Source: Azadirachta indica
Taxonomy: Eukaryota; Streptophyta; Magnoliopsida; Sapindales; Meliaceae
Length of the DNA stretch: 64,000 nt
Assembly (NCBI GenBank): GCA_022749755.1
Contig: CM040446.1
Location: forward strand, 1,728,966 to 1,792,965
Reading direction: 5' to 3'
Of the stretch, positions 36,601 through 48,741 are shown in pieces; the first letter of the stretch is position 1; every line of letters begins with the position of its first letter. Below the pieces are notes generated by a model. It did no database searches. It worked only from the letters and a program-made list of their open reading frames with translations, and had not been told where the DNA came from. The position numbers and the translations under genes are program-made.

Positions 36601-39317
36601 AAAAAAATGATGCACCATGTACCTTTCTCCTGACAAAAGGCAACAATAATGGCTTATATATTCTTCAGCACACTGCAAAATCAATGATATTTACATGGCT
36701 AAATATATATAGTGCGTGTGTGTGTGTGAAATATAATTATTTTTTCAGGTTTAGAAAGAATTGGCCTACCTACCTCTGCACCGTGTATCTTGCATTCCAT
36801 TGGAAAATATCATGTTGCTAGCAAGTCTCTTTGACACAAGTTCAATCCTCCGACAACAGTAGGTTTACAAAAAGGGATACAAAATTTCATAATTTCATGC
36901 AGAAACATCAAAAAATTTTAAGCAGACGACTCACATTGCCTCCAAATTCAGTTGTAATCCAGTGTGCTCAAGGCAGAACTCGGAATTTCTGCATGCATTG
37001 TTCTGAAAACTCTTTGTAGCCGTGGCCTGAAGGAGGAAACATGCTCAGCTTGGAGCGAGTCATCAGCATGACCATCTCTGTACATGCCTGGAGACTCAGA
37101 TGATTTATATATATATCCATAATATTAGCCTATTATGATAAGAACTAAAATAGAAAATGTATACCTGCCACTTCCAACGATGAAGGCCACGAGAGTCAGT
37201 TTGATCTTCGATCATTAAACATTTTTCTGTACGCGAGTAGTTGTAATATAAGCTTGCAGCTGCAACAACCCGGCTAAGCTTGCATATGATAAACTTTTGT
37301 TTTAACGTCCCAAGTTATGGTGGATCAATTTTCAGCAGCATAAAAGTGCACACAGTATCTTTCTTCTTGTTGGCCTACAAATTACTTTTATTCTTGCTAT
37401 AATTAACTTTTGTTTTATTTTTGTTGGCTAAGCTTGGAAGTTAAGACAATAATTATGAACAGACCATGTATAAATCTACTCAACACATCCTCGAGTAGGG
37501 GCCAACATGGTTTGGCAACATTAATCATTTTCCATCAAACTTAATTAAAATCTCTTTATAGCTGTCCTGCCTTCAATTTTGTCCTATATATCTATTACTA
37601 GTGAGATAACACAAAAGATGTCCTCAATAGATATATGAAAGTGAAAGGAAAGAATAAGACCGGTAAATTCTAGTCTTCACTACACAAGTTCTTTTCATCA
37701 CCAGTGCATTAATACAACACTATACACAGAATTCTTACTATTTCTTCTTTATATGTGTGCAGGCGCATGTGTATGTTTAGGTCCTAAATGCTGAAGGGTG
37801 AAAGCTGACTTGCAAGTTCTGAAAGTTTTACTTAGTTAAGTGAGGCCTTCTTTCTGAGCTGAAAGTGCTTTCAATTCTGCCCATCTTCCCTTTATGACTT
37901 CAAAGCAATTCACGCTTGCACCCTGCTCACCTCAACCCATAGAAAGAAATTACACTAAAAACACAAAAAATCAATTATTAAATAAAGAAAAAAGTTCAAC
38001 TGAGGAAGAGACCTTGAACTCCCGGAAAACAGCATCGTAGAAACTTGACCATGGAGTAATGTCGTCAAACTGCAAAATAGGAACTGAAGATGCAGAAGAA
38101 CCAATGGCCATATGTGGATGTTTCAGTCTAAACCAGGTGGCCAACTCTGAGAGAGGAAAAACTTCATTCATGAGAAGATTAAAGATCAAAAAGAAAGAAG
38201 TACCAACACTCGAAGATGCATTAATAGCTGCTGAAAAATATGCCTTGAATTTGCAATTAACTCCAACAAATTTGTGTTCATGTCACATCAATTTATGTGC
38301 AACAATTTGTAGAAGTTGGAAATAAAGCAATGATTTTTTAGCTTACTTGCTCCAAAAGATCCACCAAAGACCACAACTGGGGAAGATTCAGAGGAGAGAT
38401 TCTGCTTCAAACTCCTTATGAAAACTGCATAATCAGCCAAAGCTTGTGTGAGTTCAAGTACCCCAATGTCTACGCTGACTTGTATGAGTCCTTCCCAAAT
38501 GAGATTCTCCAAGGAATCTATGCCGAAAAATAATCAAATAGACATAAGCAAACCCATCGCAATCTGATCACTAGCAATCAAACATTTGACAAAAAGCGTC
38601 TTGTTGTTCTCTAAAATCAGATAGTGATTCACTGTCCTCTCCAATACCCAGAAAGTGTTTGCTTTTGTGTCCTGTGTTTTCAGCAACATCCAGACAGTGT
38701 TCAACCGTTAATTATTTAGGGTTAACCGAGCTTAAAATAACAAAAAAAGAAAACTAAGAAAAAAAAAACATGCATTTTTTTTTAAGTGTTTGTGTTTCCA
38801 TGAATACCCAGACACTGATTCATTCTCTTCCGCAATACCGTGAACGTGTTTACATTTACGTTTTGTGTTTCCAGTAACACCGATTTACAGTCAACTGGCT
38901 TCAAATAACAAAAACAGAAAAAAATTTTTAAGTGGAAGCAATACTTCAATGAAAACAAGGACAGCCATGAACTTGGGAGCAATATCAAGCAAGAATCCAG
39001 TGTTCGCAGCAAACCATTCAATGTCACCTTCATTCCCAGTGTAAACAAAGATTGGAGCTTCTCTATGTCAGTAATGGCTATTAATCAAATACTTATGGTA
39101 AAAAAAATTGAACTTTTTGGCTAAAAAGTAAAATGGTCTAGAACTTGGGCAAAATAACGAGTCGTGTGTGGAATCTTTGGTTTTGATAGCTCGGCTTGTT
39201 TGAAATAAGAAGACCGATAATAGTTACTCCCGGGAAAAACGTTGGTACCGATTCTGTTGTTGTTGGTAGTGTTGCCAAAAAGAGTAAAAGAAGACGAAGA
39301 GATGAAGAAGAAGCCAT
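36600..39317 (-). pseudogene. Serine carboxypeptidase S28 (lysosomal Pro-X carboxypeptidase-like) pseudogene
   Basis: Nine exon remnants in correct order match plant Pro-Xaa carboxypeptidases. A signal peptide (MASSSSLRLLLLFLATLP, from 39317) is followed by a frame change, then IPHTTRYFAQVLDHFTF. Next come APIFVYTGNEGDIEWFA (about 38943-39095), HRFLGES to VVVFGGSFGA holding the catalytic Ser (38347-38530), [13 protein letters not shown] (38013-38146), NCFEVIKGRWAELKAL (about 37812-37922), AAASLYYNYS (37165-37277), ACTEMVM to WITTEFGGN (36935-37087), SNMIFSNGMQD (36774-36865) and VLKNI (about 36605-36672). In-frame stops replace expected Trp, Glu, Arg and Ser codons (TGA, TAA, TGA, TAA). At least three frameshifts occur, the HRFLGES exon has an altered acceptor (CGG), and the DPWS motif before the catalytic Asp region is changed to DTRC. 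It cannot make the enzyme. Confidence 0.9.
38630..38930. repeat. Direct duplication within a pseudogene intron
   Basis: A segment at about 38630-38760 (GATTCACTGTCCTCTCCAAT onward) recurs at about 38815-38925 with many changes. Both copies share GATTCA, TCAATACC-like, GTGTTT, TTTTGTGT and AAATAACAAAAA landmarks. It sits between two exon remnants of the S28 pseudogene and is non-coding. Confidence 0.55.
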
Positions 39318-39329
39318 TAAAATCCAAAA

Positions 39330-40841
39330 AGAACTGCTACTGGCTGTAAAATGCTTTGATCTTTTTCATTTGATTGTCTTTTCTTATCAACTTTTTGCTT
39401 GTGTTTGGCGGGCAAAAAGTACAAAAACGGATCAAAGATTCTTTTTGTAGATGAATGAGAATCATTTTTCAGACAATTTTCACTGTTACTGGATGAGTCA
39501 TCCAGCTGCCAAGTTGCCATGTGAGGCATGGGAGAAGTCATCAAAAGAATAATAATTATTAATCGAATTTCTTTTCTTTTCTTCTCTTTTTTTTTTTTTT
39601 AAGCACGAACACTTCTCGATGAGTTGCCCAAATTTATACTGCTTAAAAAACTTCAAAGTAAAACATTATAAAAATAGTATATTTTTATATTAGAGATGTA
39701 AATTATGTAGGTTTAATCAAAGTACTATAACGATGAAATTAAATTATTTCTCGCTTAAATATAATTCAATGTCATATTTTTATGAAAGTAAATATGAGCT
39801 AAAGTTCGAAAGCAATAAATTATCATATATTTAGAAGTGGAGTTCTCTGTTACTCTTGTGAATTCATAGGTTTACTGGTTTTTATGCTATAATAATGGGG
39901 GCACCATGTTATTATTAAAATCTTTTCATTATGAAACTTATAAATTGCTTAGAGAATTAGTCCAAAGGGAGATATTGATGTGGTTTGAAGACATAACTAG
40001 AACAAGATTTTCAGCCTACTATGATCTTTTCATGTTATGAATGAATTATTTCTATCGATTATAGTATTCTTTATTGTAAGTGCAACATGTTATATAATAT
40101 TATCTCTAATTCATTTTTATGGTAGAAAACCTCAAAAAATTTTGAGCCCATTTGAAAAAATAAATATCGAGTCAAACATATTAATGTGTCCATAAATGTT
40201 GATCCAATCACAATTTTTTTTCATATATTTTTAATTGACAACAAAAAATTTGATTTGCAAAGGAGGAACTTAATGATGGTAATGAAATCAAGCAACAACT
40301 CTTCTAGAGCTTTCGGTAAATGAAATTGAAATCAAAATTGGCTGAAGTTGATACCTTTGGATTATTTTTCTTCTTCCCTTTTTTATTCACACTTTGCTGT
40401 TTTCTTTCTTTTTCTTTCTTTGGATAACAAGAAGAAGTGAAAATGGAAACATTTTGCTGTCAAAACTTTCACATCCTCCTCGCTGTTTTCCTTTTCCTTC
40501 GTTACGAAGTTTGCATTTTTCTCCCTCCCAAAATCACAATCACAATCACACACGCCCATGTTTTGCGACAAAACAGCCTAGAAACTCCCATTTCCAAATG
40601 GCAGTTTTCCTCCGTTCAACCCTGCACACATGTAAGGCTGTGGTCCCTCCACGTAATCTCCTTTAACCAAAGCATTACTCTAGATACCTTATCAAGAAAC
40701 CGATTGTATATATATATATATATATATATATAGATATATATATTTATCCGTAGCAGTGAAAGTTGAAATCTCATTTAAATTTAGCAAAATATCTCATAAA
40801 CCTTTTGTTTCTGCAAAAAGATTGAATCTGTAGCACAAAAA
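39330..40841. promoter_or_regulatory. Divergent intergenic region and lipocalin promoter
   Basis: It lies between the dead S28 gene (-) and the lipocalin gene (+). Most is AT-rich with nothing recognisable. From about 40440 it becomes C-rich. A TA repeat at about 40706-40743 ends roughly 100 bases before the lipocalin start codon and could serve as its TATA region. No gene is seen. Confidence 0.4.
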
Positions 40842-41830
40842 ATGGCAAAAAAAGAGATGGAAGTGGTGAAGGGTGTTGATTTAAAGCGTTATATGGGGAG
40901 ATGGTATGAGATAGCTTCGTTTCCATCAAGATTTCAGCCCAAGAATGGAGTGAATACAAGGGCAACTTACACTTTGAAAGAAGATGGAACTGTGCATGTG
41001 TTGAATGAGACATGGAGTGATGGGAAAAGAAGTTATATTGAAGGAACTGCATACAAAGCTGATCCCAACAGTGATGAGGCTAAGCTGAAAGTTAAATTTT
41101 ATGTGCCACCTTTTTTGCCTATCTTTCCTGTTGTTGGAGATTACTGGATTTTGTATCTTGATGACGATTATCAATATGCTTTGATTGGCCAGCCTACCAG
41201 GAAATATCTCTGGGTATGTGCTCTTTGATCCTTTCTCAATTCTTACTTTTCTCTGAATTCACGAATGTAATGTGTATCTAAAGGATTTGGCCTTCTTGAA
41301 TTGAATTTGAAATGCAAGAATAGACAAGGTGTAATATTTGTGCTAAAGGTGAAACTTTGATACTAACATCCTCAAATTTATACCATCAATTTGGTTCAAA
41401 ATCCCATTTTCCCGGTTAGTTCTTGTTGAGAACTCAGTTCTTGAAACGGGTTTGTGTTCTTTAACCTTTTTGTCTTTTCAATTACACTGAATTTGGCATG
41501 CAAGAATCAAAAAGGAGTAATCTTTGTTCTAAAGCTGGAACTTTTGATACTAACTAAAAGTTATTGCACAAAACATGCCTCTTTCAGTTCTATTTCCCTC
41601 AAATTTACAGTATCTTTTGTTCAATTCTTGTGTCGTTGTTGCAGATTTTATGCAGGAAGCCACATATGGAGGAAGAGATCTACAATCAGCTGGTGGATAA
41701 GGCAAAAAGTGAAGGCTATGATTTGAGCAAACTGCACAAAACACCACAGAGTGATCCTCCGCCAGAGGGAGAAGAAGGCCCCAAAGACACCAAGGGCATT
41801 TGGTGGATCAAATCCATTTTGGGGAAATAG
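40842..41830 (+). CDS. TIL: Temperature-induced lipocalin
   Basis: Two exons (40842-41213 and 41645-41830) encode 185 residues, matching plant temperature-induced lipocalins (about 185). The lipocalin GXW motif is in LKRYMGRWYEIASFPSRFQP (residues 13-32). Further family blocks are GVNTRATYTLKEDGTVHVLN, GDYWILYLDDDYQYALIGQP, and the C-terminal WWIKSILGK. There is no signal peptide, and a hydrophobic PPFLPIFPVVG loop is the segment linked to plasma-membrane association in this family. Relatives bind lipids and protect membranes against heat, cold, salt and oxidation. The intron falls after YLW, the family position. The gene is intact. Confidence 0.96.
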
Positions 41831-42807
41831 AAAGAATTCACCAGAAACAATAAATAATCAATATGTAGGGTTTCAAGTACAATCTACAAATAAATCAAAA
41901 TCTCTGTTTGCTTCATAGTAAGGTATGAATGGATGTATGTTAGGTACTTTTACTTTCTGGGGTTTTGTTTTCTTGTAAAGAACAGTGTGTTTCTGTGTGA
42001 AGTTTGTGATATGACAATGAATCTTATCTTGTTCGCCATGAGTTGCCGTCTGATGTGAAATGTTGGAGGAAAACTTTTGTTAATACATTTTGCTTGGAAT
42101 CCAAGGATCATCATACCGTGTGGGGGTGTGGTCCATTTTAGTGCTTCTGCAATGTACGATATCTGTATTCAATTATGTGTCACTGTATATTTTCACTCTT
42201 TTCCGGGCTGAGTATAATCATTCTATCTATACAGGATCTTTAAAAAAAAAAAAAAAATTTCTAAAATTAAAATAAATTTCAAAAATTATCTAAAAATCTG
42301 AAAAATGAAAAATTTGCTTTGAAAGAATAATAAAATCTTCTGTTTATATAAATTTTAAATAATTTTAAAAAAAATTACAGTTAAATATTTTTAAAATTTT
42401 TATTTTAATTTTAGGTATTTTTTAAAATTTCCCAACTTTCAACGGTTCTTGTGAAAGAAATATTACAAATACCAACATTATTGTCTACACATTTTACCTT
42501 CAAGTATCGCAGAATGAGATGACATAAATGTATGGGTATAATCAGAAACGTACAGAGCTATGTTCGATCAACAGGAAGCGTATATAAGTACTACAATAAG
42601 AAGAAAATCTGCTCCAACATGTTTTTTCTGCTCTTACTGATCCACAACACAAAAGAACCAGAAGAAGAAAACCACAATTCATCCAATCAAACAATTGATA
42701 TATGATATTAACATAATATAGCCGCCATTTTTCTGTCATCCATCCATCAGCTTCAAAGTGAGTGCCAAATTACAGGATAAATCGCTTGCTTGCCTCAAAT
42801 CGAACGC
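41831..42807. terminator. Convergent 3' flanks of TIL and YKT61
   Basis: The lipocalin 3' UTR probably extends to about 42050. A poly-A run near 42242-42256 and strongly AT-rich DNA follow. The YKT61 3' UTR enters from the right. No gene is seen. Confidence 0.4.
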
Positions 42808-45800
42808 TTACAGTATAGTACAACATTGATTAGTTTTCTTCGCCTGCTTGTAGAACATCTGTTTTAAACAATAAAACGGAGGTCATGCATTAGCAATGAG
42901 TTTCACAATCGGCTTGGCAAATGAATAGTAATGTTTGGGCTGTTGAGCTTTTACTTAAATTTAAAACCAAAACCGTTAAAAGTGTTTGATAATCTCCATT
43001 CTTAAAGAAAACCACACACTTTTACATCAATATTTGCATTTGGCTGTGGTTTCAAAGTCACTGTTGAAGCTGCGGCACCTCAATCCAAACATGGGCAAAG
43101 TCTTGTGACTAAAATAACAAAGGTTGTATAGATGTCCGTGAAAATTCATCAGCCACTGTCTTGCTTAAAAGTTCCATATAAAGACTTTAAGAAGCACCCT
43201 CAAGCTTAGGCTCCATCGATTCAGAGGGTATATGCTAACCATCAATTTCTCTTTTTTCTAATCATATTTGCATTAAATCAAAAAGATGAATATCAACTTT
43301 ACCATTCTAGTCTACCAATAATATACAACTCAACAAAATCAAACTATATATATGTATAATGGATGCTCAAAAGGAGCTAACAAGTGAGCCTACACATGTA
43401 TGAGATGCTATATACGTACACTGGCAATGAATGAAGGCAAAGATGAAATTCTTGTGTGAGTACCTGTGAGGCTGCACTCAGATCTGAACTCTTTTCAACC
43501 AAACTGTCCAGCTTTTCACCTCGTGCAAGCACACTATCAATAGTTTTATGCTGTAACAAAGAATGAATTATTCATGAACATGGAGAGAGGGGTGAGAGGG
43601 ATATAATTTGTTTAAGTGAAGTGACGACAAACATAAAAACATAGTAACCATTAGAAGCCCACTCAAAACAATTTATACCATCCAATCTTCAAGTCCTTTA
43701 AACATGTTCATGCAGAATCTATGATCATGCAAAAAAAGGGGAAACAAAAAGATAGTTGAGTCTCCATCACATGCCTCATGTCAATAGTGTAAGCATGACT
43801 ATCAATCTCAGTCTATGGGTAGTGTTTCGTATTAAGGTTTGTGGCTTTAACTGTGGGATGGAGCACATGACATCAGATATTAATTGAAAAAGTGGGTGAG
43901 TTACAAAAAACTTTTTCAACTTTGTTTTCAAAGTTAGGTGGAAGCCAATAGTACCAAGCATATCCTATATCTTATACAGCTTTGACGCATTAAAGGAGCA
44001 AGACAAGACATTGGTTCAGCTAGAGTAGTTCAGTTGCAAGATGTACTAAGGAAAGTTTCACGCATCCAAAAATGGTTAAAAATCCAGCTTCCTAAATAAA
44101 CAGGGTCATAGACTTCCACAGATGTCAACCAATAATGGTTGCAAAATCAGCCAATTATATAAACATGGCCAAGTTACAGTTTTATCAAAGACCTAACAAC
44201 CAGGGCAGAATATACATTTTGATAAGAATTGCCTAAAATTGCAAAATGAATATTCAGTATCAAATTATCAAGAAAATCGACCTATAATCTCAAAAAAGTG
44301 CTATTACAACAGCAAGCCATACAAAGATCTGATACATAAACTACTGCAGCTATAACCAAATACTCACAAGGATGATCTTGGTCTCATCCAACTCCCTCTG
44401 GATTTTCAACAACTTATCGGCCTCTGCAGGGTCCTGAAACATTATAGATCATGATAATCATGAACACCAAGACAATGAGATAAACAATAATTTTACAAGT
44501 TCTCTCAAACCTAGAGCAAAGAATTCAAGAAAGAAATCAAGATACCTGGTATTTGCTCAAAGCTTCATTTAGATAAGGCCACGGCTGCGAGTTGTCTGCC
44601 TGTGCAGTCCTCCATGATTCACCAAAACTTTTCTGGTACTCATCTAGCACCTGCCAAAAATAACAAATCTGTCAAATATTATCGAAACTAAGCAGAAACA
44701 AAGTAACCATACACATATCATTACTCAAAACAACACATTTTCATAAAATCCCCCACAAACAATATCTTAATCCTTACATAATCAAGTACACCAAGCATCT
44801 TTATTATTCCTGGGTAATTCAGCTTCCACTATTCTCACTAGGTTTCATACTTCAACAGTGAAAAAACTGATGGACACACTCCAAATCACCTAGAAATTAA
44901 AAAGAAAAAGAAACGAACCCACTAACAAGGATCAAAACCTACATTTAAAGAAGACTATTAAACAAAGTTACTAGCACCATCAATATAAGGGTGCATTTTG
45001 AGGTACTTTTGGCACTGCCAAAAATGCTTTCAGAAAAACAATAGCACCTCCTTTTCTGTTTTTGAGAGTGTCAGGCTCTTGCCCACAAATAATGCCAGTT
45101 GCTGTTTTAGAAATCACTTTTCACAGATCACTCAGCCGAAGACAATTGAAATTAACACCAGATAATAAATTATACCTGGTTAAGAAGAGAAAATGCACTT
45201 CGCACCGGATAGTGATCATCCATGAATCCCACCGCACAGAGTCCATTCCTATTATAAGAATGCACCTTGTACTCTACATCAAGATCAACCAAATTAAAAT
45301 AAATAAATAATCATTTACAGAACCATCAATCTATTAATTGATTAAGAAATATCAATTTTTTTTTTTTACTCAAAAATATAAATTAAAGAGAATTGAGAAA
45401 TAACAAGTATCAAAACTGCAAAATTCACGCACAAAATGATTAACAAAGCCAAACACAATCAACAAAATTATCAAATTACACGCTTTTCACATTAGAAATA
45501 CATACGATCATTACCAAAAACAATAAAAGCATTTAATTGATCATTCATTCCAAAACAAAAAATCAGCTTCAAAATCATCAAAACCGTTCATTTATCCCAA
45601 AATCATCAATTTTCACAAGAGAACCTAAATAAAACCTAACCGGGGGGATAACGATTCAAAGAATCGAAATCGTACCTTCGTGTTGGACGGATTGGCGCTG
45701 GCTAGGCGGAGTCCGTCTGCCTACCGTGCGAGCGACGAAAAGAATGAATTCCTTGACGCTTGATCGCTGAAAGTAACCGAAATGGCTTACGTCAGACGCC

Positions 45801-45868
45801 GTCGCTAAAATAACCGGATCGGATCCGTCCGGGTTGCACTTCAACACCAGTAGAGCCGTGATCTTCAT
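42808..45868 (-). CDS. YKT61: R-SNARE YKT6
   Basis: Six exons (complement of 45676-45868, 45176-45273, 44546-44650, 44368-44433, 43464-43550, 42808-42858) encode 199 residues. The N-terminal longin domain (about 1-125) begins [20 protein letters not shown] and includes [34 protein letters not shown] and [14 protein letters not shown]. The SNARE motif (about 135-192) has [16 protein letters not shown] and the zero-layer Arg R164 in [20 protein letters not shown]. It has no membrane helix. The C-terminus CCTIL supplies the prenylated Cys (C196) with a neighbouring palmitoylation site (C195), as in all YKT6 proteins. It drives vesicle fusion in ER-Golgi, vacuolar and autophagy routes. Every junction keeps phase. 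Arabidopsis has YKT61 and YKT62, and this matches YKT61 best. Confidence 0.96.
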
Positions 45869-48741
45869 GATATCGTCTTCTCCTGGCCGCTGTGTAGAAA
45901 ATGTACGGTTCGTCCGGTTCGGTTCTGGTCTGTTCTGTGTTTTGGTTTGGGAGTTCGATTATTGGGATTGGAGAGAATTGGGAGGAAAGTGATGAAGGGG
46001 AAGTAGATTCGGTCATTGTGGAGGAAAGGTTTCGGTACTTTTGGATGTTGTGGAAACAAGTTACAATCGGGTGCGTGGCATGCTACGAATGGGAAGCAGA
46101 GAGAGGAATCCGATGTTTTGGAATCTGGTGAAAATGTTACAACCGGTTAGCTGGCGTCCAACTGAGCCACCGCCGACATCAGGCCTATTTTAAAAAAAAG
46201 ATAAAATCCAATTGAAAAAAAGATTAACCTCATTTTCTATATATATATATAAATATATAATAAGTTCTCAATTAATTTTGTTTTTATACGAGTAATATGA
46301 TTCGTGCTAAAATCTTAAATTTGAATAAACACATTTATCACTCACGTGCCATCCAAATTACCCATTTACGAGGCTCATTTTTTTTAATCCAAACTTAGTT
46401 GTTTGGCATCAAATTCATATCTAATAGTCGTGTGTGGTGACTTAAATTACCACATTTAAAAAAGATTGATTATTTTCTAATTAAAATTTAAATATAATTA
46501 TTTAAATATTTAAAAATAGTTTTTTTAATTTATATTTAATATTTATTAAAAATATTTAAATATAATTAAATTAAAAACTTTGATTTAAATATAAATGAAT
46601 ACATGTATGAATAATTTAACATTTTTGTTTTTTAAAAATATCTTTATTTTATTAATTTATTTACTAATAAAATTAAAATTTTAATTAATTATTTTTTTAA
46701 TGTACCTCTTCTTTATTGTGGTTCCCTCAACTTATTTTTTTTAATTTTACTTATTTTATATTTTAATTATTATAATAAATTTATATATTTACATAATTAC
46801 AACTATATTTAATATGACTTATTATTTTTATGTAATTTTTATTAATTTTTATATCATCAATTAGAATTTTTTTAAAAAAAAATCATATATCAAATAAATA
46901 AATAATGTACAAACTAATACAATTTATTAATTTTTTTATTTATTATTGTGCTAATATAATCAAAATTATTACATATATAAGTATATTATTTAAAAGAGTA
47001 TATATATTAAAATATTAATTTTTAAACTTTTTATTTTGTTAAAACAAATAATTTAATACTTATTTTTAAACATTTTAAAATAAAAAACAAGCATATCATT
47101 CATATTAAAATTTTAATTAGATTAAAATTTTAATCATATTCAGAGTTAAAAAAAAATGCTACCTTAATCTTAATAGATAAAAGATCATTTTTATATATAT
47201 TTTCACAAATAAGGGCACAAAGTGTCCTTCTTTAACAATTAAAATATTTTCAATTTTTAATATTTTACAAATGAAGACATAATTAGTCTATTTTTAGCAA
47301 ACACTAAAATTTATTTTTTCATAAATAAAAATATAATTTATCAATTTTTAACAAACAGAAGGCTTTCATTTTTCATAGTTTTATAAATAAAAACACGATT
47401 TTTACGTTCTTAACAAAAGCATCTTCAACTCTAATTAATATGACTAAAATATCGTTTCACAATAACTCAAGTGCTTTAATATTGCAACGCTCAAAATCTA
47501 ATATTATAAGCATAATTATTTTTAATTTTGAATAGACAATAACATTATTACAAATAAATATTAAAATTCACGGATCCAAATATTGTCATCTTATTTTTTA
47601 AAAAATTAATTTGGTGGCATAGTTTATTAGCTGATACAGGTGCTTAATTGATTAAAAAGTACATAGAATTAAAATCATATATAATATTTCGTGCGAGGGA
47701 TTAATTCAATTATTATCATTATCATATTTAAAGTTTATTTATTTTGCTATATTAACATGGGAAAATTCAAATGACATTGAAGTTTATATTTTTCAATAAC
47801 TTATAATCTAACATTCTGAACATTTTTAATATTATACATTATAAATATAGCCTTACACGTTACTGAAGAAAATATCTTGATTGTGCGCTTCAATGTTTTG
47901 ATACCACAACATGATTCCTTATTTTTAAAGTGTTTTTTCTAATATCATGATAAATTTAAATAATGTTTAAAAATAATATTTTTAATAATTTTTAGTCTAA
48001 TATTCATAACATTTTAATTTATATATTATACAAATAACGCTATGCATAATTAAAAATATATTTAACGTTTGAATACCATAAAATATTTTTTTTTTCTTCT
48101 TCTAAATTCTCTCTTTTTTTATCCGTTTTAATTCCCGAAGAAGGTTCACTTAAAAGCAAGAAAAAACAAGACACGGACCAAAATGAATTGAATTCAACTG
48201 CAGTTTAAAAAAACCGTTAAATCTGTTTATTTATTTATTTTTATTTTGGATTTGAGCTGTCTTGTACATTTTCCCGCTGGATTTAAAGACAAAACAAGAA
48301 GTTGGTATCTGAAAAAGAGGAGCCAGAAATAGTAAAGAAAGAAAACAAAATCCTAAACTAAGAAACAGGCAAATTTTTGTCCAAAGCTATTAATGCGTGA
48401 AATGAATGGAAGGAGTTGTTAGCGAGAGGACCAAAAAAAAAACAGAAAGAAACTTGTAACTCTTGGTTAATCAATCCTCTATCTCTATTTCCTCCCTTGT
48501 CTCTCTCTTGATCTTTTCCATCACATTCCCTAGAAAGTTTCTTCGGTAAACTTTCTCTGAAACTTTACAGGGAATGTTTGGTTTCTTTGCTTAAGATTAC
48601 CTAAGGATAAAGTAAGTTCATCTGGGTTTTTGTTGGTTTCTTACATTTTGAATTTTTCAATTATGTTGATGAAAACAATGGAAACATTTTATAACTGGTG
48701 TTAGCTCATTTGCCTCAAACCTGGTCCAGGTTTAGAAGAAG
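45869..48741. other. AT-rich intergenic region between YKT61 and GDPDL
   Basis: The first 280 bases form the moderately GC-rich promoter of YKT61 (-). From about 46180 to 48100 the DNA is extremely A- and T-rich with long AT runs. No frame, tRNA or repeat with clear boundaries is seen. From about 48470 a C- and T-rich leader precedes GDPDL. Confidence 0.45.

Noticed and set aside
45901..46131. 76-codon frame in the YKT61 promoter
   Set aside because: Opposite-strand frame over the YKT61 leader with low-complexity translation. No independent support.
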